Part shown: piece by piece, positions 33,935-42,039 of the stretch
How positions within the stretch are numbered: position 1 is the stretch's first letter
How the letters are laid out: each line of letters opens with the position of its first letter
Assembly: GCF_018616375.1 (NCBI RefSeq)
Contig: NZ_JAEQBB010000008.1
Coordinates: 1-64,000 of the forward strand
Direction: 5' to 3'
Origin: Exiguobacterium sp. J17977
GTDB lineage: Bacteria; Bacillota; Bacilli; Exiguobacteriales; Exiguobacteriaceae
Length of the DNA: 64,000 nt
The notes under the pieces: generated by a model
Told to the model about the DNA's origin: nothing
What the model saw: the letters and a program-made list of their open reading frames with translations, nothing else
Databases searched by the model: none
Made by a program: the position numbers and the translations under genes

Positions 33935-35341
33935 TTGAAAATGCCAAACAATTTCTTGTTCGGCGCCGCATCGGCTTCTTACCAAGTCGAGGGTGCATGG
34001 AACGAGGACGGGAAAGGACTCTCAAACTGGGACGTCTTCTCGAAAATTCCTGGAAAAACATTTGAAGATACGAACGGCGACGTCGCAGTCGACCACTACC
34101 ACCGTTATAAAGAAGACATCGCGCTCATGGCAGAGATGGGACTCGAATCATATCGCTTCTCGATCTCATGGCCGCGTGTCTTCCCGAACGGCACAGGTGA
34201 AGTGAACGAAAAAGGACTCGAGTTTTACAACAACTTGATTGACGAGTGCTTGAAGCACAACATCGTCCCATTCGTGACACTCTACCACTGGGACCTCCCG
34301 CAAGCGCTTGAAGAAAAAGGCGGCTGGAAAAATCCAGAGACGGTTGACGCATTTGTCCGTTTCGCCGATACTTGCTTCCAATCGTTCGGCGACCGTGTCC
34401 GTCACTGGATCACGTTCAACGAAGCGGTCATCTTCTGCTCGCTCGGCTACTTGACTGGGGCACACCCGCCCGGCATCGAAGGCGACGTCAAAGGTTACTT
34501 CCAAACAACACACCACGTCTTCGTCGCTCACGCTCGTGCCGTCGAGTTGTTCAAACAAAACGGATACGTTGGCGAAATCGGAATCACACACGTGTTCAAC
34601 CCGGCTTTCAGCATCGATGACGCCGAAGAGAACAAGTTCGCTGAAATGCACGCGAACGCTTACTCGACGCATTGGTTCTATGATCCGATCTTGAAAGGTG
34701 AATACCCAGCGTACGTGGTGAAAGGACTCGAGGAGCAAGGCCTTCTCCCTGAAATGACAGATGAAGAACTCGACCTCTTGAAGCGCACGGCTTCGATGAA
34801 CGACTTCATCGGCCTCAACTACTACAGTCCGCAACGCGTCATGAAAAATGACTCGGCGCTCGTCATGGCCGGTGGCCGCGAGAACTCGACAGGCCGCCCG
34901 GGTAACCCTTCATTCGATGGCGTCTATAAGACGGTCATGATGGATGACAAAGTGTACACGAAATGGGCTTGGGAAATCTCACCGGAAGCGTTCCTTGACG
35001 GCATGCACATGCTCAAAGATCGTTACGGCGATGTGAAAATCTACATCACAGAGAACGGTCTCGGTGATGTCGACCCGATCGTGGACGGCGAAATCGTCGA
35101 CGACGCTCGTATCGAATACATCGAAGGCCATATCCGCGCCGTGAAACATGCTGTCGAACAGGGTGTCAACGTCGCAGGTTACTACGCTTGGTCGGCAATC
35201 GACCTTCTCAGCTGGCTCAACGGATATAAGAAGCAATATGGCTTCATCTACGTTGACCACGCTAACGGACTTGCTCGTAAGAAGAAAAAATCGTTCTACT
35301 GGTACAAAGACATTATCGCTACTCGCGCTGAAAACCTATAA
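33935..35341 (+). CDS. GH1 6-phospho-beta-glucosidase
   Basis: About 468 residues, glycoside hydrolase family 1. N-terminal FLFGAASASYQVEGAWNEDGKG signature, acid/base Glu in HWITFNEAVIF (about 165), nucleophile Glu in IYITENGLGD (about 370), and YKKQYGFIYVDHANG near the end. Being between PTS subunits, it should split imported phospho-beta-glucosides into glucose-6-phosphate and glucose or aglycone. The start is uncertain: TTG at 33935 has GAGGTG 6 bases upstream and is preferred; ATG at 33941 would also give a complete enzyme. Confidence 0.93.
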   Translation: MKMPNNFLFGAASASYQVEGAWNEDGKGLSNWDVFSKIPGKTFEDTNGDVAVDHYHRYKEDIALMAEMGLESYRFSISWPRVFPNGTGEVNEKGLEFYNNLIDECLKHNIVPFVTLYHWDLPQALEEKGGWKNPETVDAFVRFADTCFQSFGDRVRHWITFNEAVIFCSLGYLTGAHPPGIEGDVKGYFQTTHHVFVAHARAVELFKQNGYVGEIGITHVFNPAFSIDDAEENKFAEMHANAYSTHWFYDPILKGEYPAYVVKGLEEQGLLPEMTDEELDLLKRTASMNDFIGLNYYSPQRVMKNDSALVMAGGRENSTGRPGNPSFDGVYKTVMMDDKVYTKWAWEISPEAFLDGMHMLKDRYGDVKIYITENGLGDVDPIVDGEIVDDARIEYIEGHIRAVKHAVEQGVNVAGYYAWSAIDLLSWLNGYKKQYGFIYVDHANGLARKKKKSFYWYKDIIATRAENL

Positions 35342-35352
35342 GGAGGTTCCCC

Positions 35353-36681
35353 ATGAGCCGCTTAGAAACCGTATTTGAAAAATTCACGCCAGGGTTCGTT
35401 CGTTTCGCGAACGCCAAGCCCGTCCTTGCAATTAAGGACGGGTTCATCCTGACGATGCCGATGACGATCATCGGGTCATTGTTCTTACTCATCCTTGCTC
35501 TCCCAATTCCAGGTTGGGCTGACTTCATGTCAGGATTGTTCGGAGCCGATTGGACGCTTCCACTCACGCAAGTCGTCGGTGCGACGTTCGACATTCTCGC
35601 TTTAATCGGTGTATTCGGAATCGCTTACTCGTATGTTAAAAACGAAAAAATCGAAGGTGTACCAGCTGGTATCCTCGGGATTATCTCGTTCTTGATTATC
35701 ACGCAAGCGTCTGTCCTCTCTGAAGGCGGAGAAACAGTCGGCGGAGTCATCCCGAAAGTATGGACAGGTGGACAAGGTGTCCTCGCTGCCATCGTCGTCG
35801 GATTGGTCGTTGGATTCATTTATTCGCAGTTCATCAAACGCGGCATCAGCATCAAAATGCCTGACGGTGTTCCACCAGGCGTATCGAACTCATTCTCAGC
35901 ACTCGTTCCTGGTCTTGCGATTATCACACTTGCGGTCGCGACATTCGCGATTTTCCAAGCGGTTGCAGATCGTACGTTCACAGAAGTCGTCTATGACGTG
36001 CTTCAAGCACCACTTCAAAACTTGACAGACACACTTGCTGGAGCCGTTATCATCATGGTGCTCATGTCAGTCATGTGGTGGTGTGGAATTCACGGTGCTG
36101 CCATCCTCATGGGGATTATGGGACCACTTCTTACAGCTAACGCGCTTCAAAACCAAGCACTCATCGATGCGGGTGAAACACTCGTTGCCGGTGAGAACGC
36201 GAAAATCGTTACAATCCAGTTCCTCGACGTCTTCACGAAGCTCGGTGGATCAGGAATCACAATCGGTTTCATCATCGCGACACTCATCGTCGCCCGTTCG
36301 GCTCACTTGAAGCAACTCGGTAAGCTCTCGCTTGCACCAAGTCTCTTCAACATCAACGAGCCGGTCATCTTCGGGATGCCGATCGTGTTCAACCCGATCA
36401 TGTTCGTACCGTTCGTTATCGTTCCTGCCATCGCATCGTTCATGGTGTACTTCTCAATCCTTTGGGGCTGGGTCGACCCGTTCAACGCACTTCAAGTGCC
36501 ATGGACAACACCACCGATCATCTCTGGTTTCTTAATCGGCGGATGGCGTGCAGCGCTCTTGCAGATCGTTACGATCGCAATGGCCGTAGCCGTCTACCTC
36601 CCGTTCGTTCGCATGCAAGACCGCGTCTCGTACGGTGAAGAGTTGAAAGCACAAGAAGACGCAGACAAAGCGTCAGCCTAA
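35353..36681 (+). CDS. celB: PTS cellobiose-family subunit IIC
   Basis: A 442-residue polytopic permease, about 10 membrane segments. N-terminal FEKFTPGFVRFANAKPVLAIKDGF and the middle GIHGAAILMGIMGPL and SLFNINEPVIFGMPIVFNP blocks are typical of the lactose/cellobiose IIC family. ATG behind AAGGAGGTTCCCC. Last gene of the operon, followed by a strong terminator. The sugar is likely cellobiose or another beta-glucoside; aryl-glucosides or chitobiose cannot be excluded. Confidence 0.93.
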   Translation: MSRLETVFEKFTPGFVRFANAKPVLAIKDGFILTMPMTIIGSLFLLILALPIPGWADFMSGLFGADWTLPLTQVVGATFDILALIGVFGIAYSYVKNEKIEGVPAGILGIISFLIITQASVLSEGGETVGGVIPKVWTGGQGVLAAIVVGLVVGFIYSQFIKRGISIKMPDGVPPGVSNSFSALVPGLAIITLAVATFAIFQAVADRTFTEVVYDVLQAPLQNLTDTLAGAVIIMVLMSVMWWCGIHGAAILMGIMGPLLTANALQNQALIDAGETLVAGENAKIVTIQFLDVFTKLGGSGITIGFIIATLIVARSAHLKQLGKLSLAPSLFNINEPVIFGMPIVFNPIMFVPFVIVPAIASFMVYFSILWGWVDPFNALQVPWTTPPIISGFLIGGWRAALLQIVTIAMAVAVYLPFVRMQDRVSYGEELKAQEDADKASA

Positions 36682-36685
36682 GCAA

Positions 36686-36726
36686 ATAACGACAGCCCTT
36701 CTCAGCGATGAGAAGGGCTGTTATAT
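36686..36726 (+). terminator. Terminator of the cellobiose PTS operon
   Basis: ACAGCCCTTCTC-agcgat-GAGAAGGGCTGT followed by TATATTT, flanked by ATAACG/TTAT. Confidence 0.88.
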
Positions 36727-36758
36727 TTAGGAAAATGAGTATGAGAGTTGGTACATAG

Positions 36759-36905
36759 ATGAAACGAAATTATACGGTCGCGTTCTGCTCCCTCATGAGC
36801 GCTTCCTTCCTGGCCGGGATTGCTCTTGAATCAATCATCCCGTTCGTGCTAGGAGTCGTCTTTCTGTTCGCAGCCGGTTATCAGGTAGCTCAACGTCCAG
36901 CCTAA
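36759..36905 (+). CDS. 48-residue membrane peptide (candidate)
   Basis: A short reading frame from ATG at 36759 to TAA: MKRNYTVAFCSLMS at the start, then a hydrophobic stretch SIIPFVLGVVFLFAAGY and a short tail QVAQRPA. The basic N-terminus and single or double membrane segment are protein-like, but the ribosome binding site (GAGAGTTGG) is weak. Not recognised. It sits between the PTS terminator and the oxidoreductase. Confidence 0.4.
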   Translation: MKRNYTVAFCSLMSASFLAGIALESIIPFVLGVVFLFAAGYQVAQRPA

Positions 36906-36963
36906 CGACCTGTCATCGCAGTATGCTATAGTGGTCATGACTTTTAAAGAAGGATGTGAACGT

Positions 36964-37929
36964 ATGAAGGCACTCGTATTTCATCAGTTTGGTGGTCCAG
37001 AAGTGTTGTCTTATGCCGATATCGCAACACCGACAATTCAAGCAGATGAGGTGCTCGTCCGCATGAAAGCGGTTGGTTTAAATTTTGCTGACGTGTATCG
37101 ACGAAAAGGTAACTACCATTTAGTGGGAGAACCACCTTATGTCCTCGGTTACGAAGGGGCGGGAATCATCGAGGCGGTCGGGACCGACATCACCTCGCTT
37201 CAAATCGGAGACAGGATTGCGTTTGCCGATGTCCCGCACGCCAATGCAGAATTCGTTGCTGTACCGTCGGAGAAAGCTATCCCTCTCCCCGACTCCATCT
37301 CCTTTGAGACGGCTGCCTCCATCATGTTACAAGGGTTGACCGCACATTATCTAGTACACGACAGCTATATGATTCAACCAGGCGATGTCGCAGTCGTCCA
37401 CGCTGCCGCAGGCGGTGTCGGTCAATTGCTCACGCAAATGATTCAACTTCGTGGCGGTTCCGTCCTCGGACTCACGTCATCCGAGGAAAAGAAAAGAACG
37501 ATAGAAGCGCTTGGTGCGAAATATGCTTGCCGTTACGATGCAGATTGGGTCACTGAAGTGCACGCAAAGACAGACGGCGCCGGGGCTGACGTCGTCTACG
37601 ATTCTGTCGGCTCGACATTGCGCGACAGTTTCGAGGCGACGCGCATCGGTGGAACGGTTGTATTTTATGGAATGGCGGGCGGTGACCCCGAGCCGATTGA
37701 CCCCCGCATGTTGATGGATACGTCCAAGACGTTGACCGGCGGAGATCTTTGGAACGTGCTGACGTCTAGAGAAGAGAGAGTCCGTCGCGCGAATGAATTA
37801 TTTAGTTGGGTGCAAGACGGCGCCTTACTCGTTCAGGCTCCAACGACGTTCGCGCTGAGCGATGGAGCTTCTGCCCACCGGTTGTTAGAAAGTCGACAAA
37901 GCCAAGGAAAGATTTTGCTTTTCCCATGA
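36964..37929 (+). CDS. Zinc-independent quinone oxidoreductase / MDR alcohol dehydrogenase
   Basis: A 321-residue medium-chain dehydrogenase/reductase. N-terminal MKALVFHQFGGPEVLSY and LNFADVYRRKGNY(H), the VLGYEGAGIIEAVG block, and NADPH-binding AVVHAAAGGVGQLLTQM (about 140-155) identify the QOR branch; the catalytic zinc ligands of true alcohol dehydrogenases are absent. Probably reduces quinones or enals with NADPH. The start is ATG at 36964 with AAGAAGGATGTG upstream. Single gene with its own terminator. Confidence 0.9.
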   Translation: MKALVFHQFGGPEVLSYADIATPTIQADEVLVRMKAVGLNFADVYRRKGNYHLVGEPPYVLGYEGAGIIEAVGTDITSLQIGDRIAFADVPHANAEFVAVPSEKAIPLPDSISFETAASIMLQGLTAHYLVHDSYMIQPGDVAVVHAAAGGVGQLLTQMIQLRGGSVLGLTSSEEKKRTIEALGAKYACRYDADWVTEVHAKTDGAGADVVYDSVGSTLRDSFEATRIGGTVVFYGMAGGDPEPIDPRMLMDTSKTLTGGDLWNVLTSREERVRRANELFSWVQDGALLVQAPTTFALSDGASAHRLLESRQSQGKILLFP

Positions 37930-37967
37930 CAAAAGGCCAGCTCCCAACAAGAGCTGGCCTTTTGTTT
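37929..37967. terminator. Terminator after oxidoreductase gene
   Basis: ACAAAAGGCCAGCTC-ccaacaa-GAGCTGGCCTTTTGT, 15 perfect pairs, usable in both directions; the convergent gene ends right beside it. Confidence 0.92.
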
Positions 37968-37968
37968 G

Positions 37969-38423
37969 TTAGACGTTTCGAATCGGATATGCGTCGGCAA
38001 TGTCCTGTAACCCTTCTATAAAGCGCGCTACATGGCTTACGGACGTCTCAAACGTGAACGCAAGCTCCTCAGACTCCCCTTCAAGCGGATGTTCGACATA
38101 CCCCTTCACCGTGACCTCATCTCCATCTCCGTCTCGTCTCGTCTCGTCACCGTCAAGCTGACGAACGGTTCGGTCGGCTCAAACTCGACTTCAGACAAGT
38201 CGCCCGCTACGAACGACGCGAACATCGGTATGTAGTGAGCCACGAGCAGACTGTCGAGCATGACGTCATCGAAGGTGATGCGATGGTCCGGCGTATGGAG
38301 CCCGACCCAATTACGATGCCAGGCCGCGTCATGGATGTTGTCGGCGTCAGGATAGGCATACGCATAACTCTCGATTGTCACATCACAGGACTCGTCTCGT
38401 GACATCAGTTTGGCAATGGGCAT
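37969..38423 (-). pseudogene. Frameshifted, possibly phase-variable gene (WapI-like immunity protein?)
   Basis: The frame from ATG 38423 (MPIAKLMSRDES) runs to a stop at 38106, but the next frame continues as VTVKGYVEHPLEGESEELAF to a stop at 37969. The two frames differ by two bases, and the break coincides with 3.8 copies of CGTCT at 38130-38148. Removing exactly one 5-base unit joins them: TVTRRDGDGDEVTVKGYVE, giving 149 residues. The restored pattern (YAYAYPDADNIHDAAWHRNW, EVEFEPTEPFVSLTV, hydrophobic FIEGLQDIADAYPIRN end) resembles small WapI-type immunity proteins, weakly. Good AAGGACGGG site before the ATG, 2 bases after the stop of the upstream gene. Sequencing error is possible but would be a 5-base unit, not a homopolymer. 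Confidence 0.75.
38130..38148. repeat. Pentanucleotide tandem repeat, CGTCT x 3.8
   Basis: Units start at 38130, 38135, 38140 and 38145 (last lacks the final T). A unit change shifts the reading frame, and loss of one unit restores the full-length gene. Next to it lies a doubled 6-base GGAGAT on the coding strand. Confidence 0.9.
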
Positions 38424-38425
38424 CG

Positions 38426-38668
38426 TTACCCGTCCTTCCTGAGCGAATAACCGTCAATCTCTTGCAGACGCATCCGTTTCTGATCGACGGCCGCATGGAC
38501 GATGACCGTCACGCCTGGATTGAGCTCCATCATCTTCTTGATTTTCGTCAAGTCGTCCCCTTTGATCTCGACCGGCAAGACGAACTCACCTTCCTTCAAG
38601 TGGATGAACTTGATTTTCCCTTTGTCATCATAGCCTGTCACTTCGTACGTCGCATACTCGCGTTTCAT
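38426..38668 (-). CDS. Hypothetical protein, 80 residues
   Basis: A small soluble, mostly beta protein: REYATYEVTGYDDKGKIKFI, GEFVLPVEIKGDDLTKIKKM, NPGVTVIVHAAVDQKRMRL. Not recognised. The ATG at 38668 is chosen because AAAGGGG lies 9 bases upstream; the frame is open for 25 further codons without such a site. It is followed after 2 bases by the frameshifted gene, so both are one transcript. No promoter boxes are evident in the 100 bases upstream, which also hold the terminator of the GH1 gene. Confidence 0.75.
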   Translation of the reverse strand: MKREYATYEVTGYDDKGKIKFIHLKEGEFVLPVEIKGDDLTKIKKMMELNPGVTVIVHAAVDQKRMRLQEIDGYSLRKDG

Positions 38669-38730
38669 TTGAACGGCCCCTTTCATACGTTGTCCTCTTC
38701 TATACGTTCCCCGCATGAATCGGTTCCACA

Positions 38731-38764
38731 CAAAAAAAACCACCCCTGTAGCGGCAGGGATGGA
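38731..38764 (-). terminator. Terminator of the beta-glucoside ABC operon
   Basis: Leftward: CCATCCCTG-ccgcta-CAGGGGTGG followed by TTTTTTTTG, directly after the GH1 stop. Confidence 0.9.
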
Positions 38765-38770
38765 TTTAGC

Positions 38771-40123
38771 TTACGCCTCGACGCTATCCGCGTGTTTGGC
38801 TTTATGGTCCGCGATGACACCAGCGTACCATTTTGCGCTGTCTTTCCAGACGCGCTCTTGCGTGTCGAAGTCGATGTAGAGAATGCCGAAACGCTTCTCG
38901 TAACCGAAGCTCCATTCGAAGTTGTCCATCAAGGACCAAAGATAGTAGCCAGCGATGTTCATGCCTTCATCATTCAAATCAGATACGGCTGTGAGGTGCT
39001 TTTGGACGTAGTCGATCCGTTTATCGTCATGGACTTCGCCGTTCTCAAGCACGTCGTCGTATGCGGCGCCGTTCTCGGTGATGATGATTGGAAGGTCAGT
39101 GTACTCGTTACGTAAGCGACGGATCAGGTCTTTGAATTCGTTCGGGGCGATATCCCAGCCCATGCCCGTCTTGTCGTAATCGGAGTAAGCAGCAACCGTC
39201 ATGAAGTCGTTGGCCGCGCTGAACTCGACGAGTCCACGGCTATAGAAATTGATGCCGAAGAAGTCGCACTCGGTCGAGATCGTCTCCATGTCACCTGGTT
39301 TGATGAAATCGTACGTGTGAACGTATTTCGCGAACAAGTTCATCATGTCGACCGGATACTGACCTTTGAATACTGGATCGAGGAACCAGCGATTCGAGTA
39401 TCCGTCCGAGTTGTTTTGGGCGAGACGGTCGTTCACCGAGTCCGTCTTCGCATAGACCGGTGACAAGTTGAGCGTGATGCCGATTGGCGTCGTCGACTTC
39501 AACTCTTGTTTCAACAGTTCGACCGCTTTCCCGTGCGAGAGAAGCATATGGTGCACGGCGCGAACCGCTTCGTTCATATCACGATGGCCCGGTGCGTGAA
39601 CGCCGAGATGGTAGCCGAGGAATCCGGCACACCATGGCTCGTTGTGTGTGATCCACGAGTCGACGATTCCGTCGAGCTCATCGAAACATACTTTGGCGTA
39701 GTCGAGGAACCAGTCGACCGAGTCGCGGTTCACCCAGCCGCCTTCTTCGTGCGCCCACATCGGGAGGTCCCAGTGGTAGAGCGTGACGGCCGGCTTGATG
39801 CCTTCCTCACGGAGGCGTGTCGCCAGCTTCTTGTAGAACGCCATCCCAGCCGGGTTGAACTCACCCTTCGCCGGGAAGATGCGCGGCCAGGCGATTGAAA
39901 AGCGATACGTATCGACACCGAGCTGTTTGATGTGCTGGATGTCTTCTTCGAAGCGGTGGTAGTGGTCGCAGGCGACGTCACCGTTATGCTTCTCGAACAC
40001 GCGTCCGTCGATGTCGCAGAACATGTCCCAAATCGACGGGGTGCGCCCGTCTTCGTTATGCGCGCCTTCAATTTGATACGACGAAGTCGCGGTCCCGAAG
40101 ACGAAGTCTTTGTTAAACTGCAT
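38771..40123 (-). CDS. GH1 beta-glucosidase
   Basis: A 450-residue family 1 glycosidase: FVFGTATSSYQIEGAHNEDGRT at the N-terminus, acid/base Glu in DSWITHNEPWCAGF (about 165), nucleophile Glu in IITENGAAYDD (about 350), and NFEWSFGYEKRFGILYIDF at the C-terminus. Unlike the PTS-linked enzyme at 33.9 kb it is encoded with an ABC importer, so its substrate should be unphosphorylated beta-glucoside or cello-oligosaccharide. Last gene of the LacI-controlled operon. ATG behind GAGAAAAGAGGAATAGACT. Confidence 0.95.
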   Translation of the reverse strand: MQFNKDFVFGTATSSYQIEGAHNEDGRTPSIWDMFCDIDGRVFEKHNGDVACDHYHRFEEDIQHIKQLGVDTYRFSIAWPRIFPAKGEFNPAGMAFYKKLATRLREEGIKPAVTLYHWDLPMWAHEEGGWVNRDSVDWFLDYAKVCFDELDGIVDSWITHNEPWCAGFLGYHLGVHAPGHRDMNEAVRAVHHMLLSHGKAVELLKQELKSTTPIGITLNLSPVYAKTDSVNDRLAQNNSDGYSNRWFLDPVFKGQYPVDMMNLFAKYVHTYDFIKPGDMETISTECDFFGINFYSRGLVEFSAANDFMTVAAYSDYDKTGMGWDIAPNEFKDLIRRLRNEYTDLPIIITENGAAYDDVLENGEVHDDKRIDYVQKHLTAVSDLNDEGMNIAGYYLWSLMDNFEWSFGYEKRFGILYIDFDTQERVWKDSAKWYAGVIADHKAKHADSVEA

Positions 40124-40147
40124 AGTCTATTCCTCTTTTCTCTCTAG

Positions 40148-41074
40148 TTATTCTTTGACCGCACCAGCCGAGATACTGCTGACGATATATTTCGACAAGA
40201 ACAAGAAGGCGATCATGATTGGCACGACCGAAATGGCGATACCGAGGTAAAGGGCACCGAGGTTCTCGGCGACTTGTGAACCTTTCAAGAAGCCCATGAG
40301 TACCGGCAACGTGTACTTCTCTGGTGAGAACAAGAGCACGAGCGGCATCAAGTAGTTGTTCCACGAGCCGATGAACGTGAAGATCGACATCGTCGCGACG
40401 GCCGGCATCATCATCGGGAGCGCAATCGTATGGAAGATGCGCAGTTCGCTCGCTCCATCGATGCGCGCCGCTTCAATCATGCTGACGTGCAACGTCGCTT
40501 GTGTATACTGGCGGATGAAGAAAACGACGAACGGACTGGCGATTGACGGGATGATGAGCGGGATGAACGAATCGAGAATCCCAAGCGTCTTCGAAATCTC
40601 GTAGAACCCGATGAGTCCGAGTTGCCCTGGAACCATCATCATGACGAGCATGAAGATGAACATCACGTTTTTGCCTTTAAAGTTATAGAAGGCGAATCCG
40701 AATGCGGTCATCGCTGAGAAGTAACCAGAGAGCAACGTCACGAGCACCGCAACAATCAAACTATTTTTAAAGCCGGTCCAGATGTTGATATAGTCGCTCA
40801 AAATCGCATAGTTGTCGACGAGCGCCGATCCCGGGATGAGCGAGAAACCAGACATGATTTCACCGTTCGTCCGAGTCGCGTTGACGAGCATCATCAAGAA
40901 TGGGATGAAACAGACAATCGTTAAGATAATCAAGCCCGTGTAAATCAAGCCACGGCTGAACCATTTCTTTTTCGGTTTCTTACTGGGCGGTAGCACACGG
41001 AGCGGTTTCTCCTCGCGCGGCGGCTGAACTTCGCTGTCGGCGAGCATACGCCGTGATTCTGCATTTTGTTCCAT
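40148..41074 (-). CDS. Sugar ABC transporter permease (MalG type)
   Basis: A 308-residue inner-membrane permease, six membrane segments after a 40-residue cytoplasmic N-terminus. The EAA loop is EAARIDGASELRIFHTIALPMMMPA (about 205-225; only the core is quoted: EAARIDGA...G...I.LP). CUT1 family, paired with the permease encoded 3 bases upstream. The ATPase (MsmX-type) is not encoded here, as usual for CUT1 systems in Firmicutes. Confidence 0.94.
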   Translation of the reverse strand: MEQNAESRRMLADSEVQPPREEKPLRVLPPSKKPKKKWFSRGLIYTGLIILTIVCFIPFLMMLVNATRTNGEIMSGFSLIPGSALVDNYAILSDYINIWTGFKNSLIVAVLVTLLSGYFSAMTAFGFAFYNFKGKNVMFIFMLVMMMVPGQLGLIGFYEISKTLGILDSFIPLIIPSIASPFVVFFIRQYTQATLHVSMIEAARIDGASELRIFHTIALPMMMPAVATMSIFTFIGSWNNYLMPLVLLFSPEKYTLPVLMGFLKGSQVAENLGALYLGIAISVVPIMIAFLFLSKYIVSSISAGAVKE

Positions 41075-41077
41075 TGC

Positions 41078-41977
41078 TTATGCTCCCTTCTGCGCAGCGC
41101 GTTCTTTACGGAACATACCTTTGAAGACGATCGCCGAGAAGACGAGTGTAATCAAGAACAAGCCGTAAGCGACCGCTGCCGCATAGCCATAGTTGTTATA
41201 TTTGAATGCTTGGTTGTACAAGTAGAGAACCATCGTGTTCAGTGAGCCATCTGGGGCGCCGATTCCATCCGTCAATAACAGCGGAAGATCGAACAGTTGG
41301 AGACCACCGATGAGCGACGTGATCATGATGTACAAAAGAATCGGTTTGAGTAATGGGACCGTGACGTTCGTGAACATCTGCCAACGGTTCGCGCCATCGA
41401 TATGGGCGGCTTCGAAGAAATCTTGTGAAATTCCCGATACACCGGCCATGACGATGATGAACGAGTGACCGAACCACATCCATGTCAAAATGAGTGAGAC
41501 GGACAGTTGTGCCGTCACCGGTTGCGATAACCAATTGATCGGGTCAGAGATGATACCAAGTTTCAAGAGCATCATGTTGAGTGATCCATGTTGCCAGTCG
41601 AGCAAGATTCCGAACAAGAGCGCGACCGAACTGATTGTAATCAAGTTAGGAAGATAGAAGAATGAGCGGAAGAACGCGAGGCCCTTCAACTTCAAACGTA
41701 AATCTGAGAACAAGAGCGCGAGTGCCAGTGCGAGACCGATTTGCAAGACAAAGTTTATTCCCCAAATCTTGATCGTATTGACGAACGCCTCGATGAAGTA
41801 TGTGTCTGTCAACAGGCGCGCGTAGTTCGCAAAGCCGACGACCTCTTCTCCTTGGCTGCCGGTATAGTTGGTGAAACTGTAGTACAGGGTCAAGAAGACC
41901 GGGTAGATACTGAATGTCAAAAAGACGACCCAAAATGGGGCAATAAACGCATAGCCGTAACGGTCTAGTTTTTTCAC
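41078..41977 (-). CDS. Sugar ABC transporter permease (MalF type)
   Basis: A 299-residue CUT1 permease with six membrane segments. N-terminal FIAPFWVVFLTFSIYPVFLTLYYSF and EAA loop EAAHIDGANRWQMFTNVTVP (about 195-215). Forms the membrane channel with the next gene. An upstream RNA hairpin separates it from the more abundant binding-protein message. Confidence 0.94.
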   Translation of the reverse strand: MKKLDRYGYAFIAPFWVVFLTFSIYPVFLTLYYSFTNYTGSQGEEVVGFANYARLLTDTYFIEAFVNTIKIWGINFVLQIGLALALALLFSDLRLKLKGLAFFRSFFYLPNLITISSVALLFGILLDWQHGSLNMMLLKLGIISDPINWLSQPVTAQLSVSLILTWMWFGHSFIIVMAGVSGISQDFFEAAHIDGANRWQMFTNVTVPLLKPILLYIMITSLIGGLQLFDLPLLLTDGIGAPDGSLNTMVLYLYNQAFKYNNYGYAAAVAYGLFLITLVFSAIVFKGMFRKERAAQKGA

Positions 41978-41999
41978 GTCGTGTTACTCCTTCCATAGC

Positions 42000-42031
42000 A
42001 ACCCTTCAGGGGGGAAATCCCCCCACGGGTT
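42000..42031 (-). promoter_or_regulatory. Intercistronic RNA hairpin between binding protein and permeases
   Basis: AACCC-(ttc)-AGGGGGG...CCCCCC-ac-GGGTT: a very stable G/C stem with AAAT loop, without a T-run, in the 62-base gap after the binding-protein stop codon. Such hairpins protect the upstream message from 3' exonucleases and raise binding protein over permease levels; a weak attenuator is an alternative. Confidence 0.65.
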
Positions 42032-42039
42032 AGCTTGCT

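Noticed and set aside
34166-34834. A 222-codon minus-strand open frame
   Set aside because: Antisense to the GH1 gene; the sense product has full family motifs.
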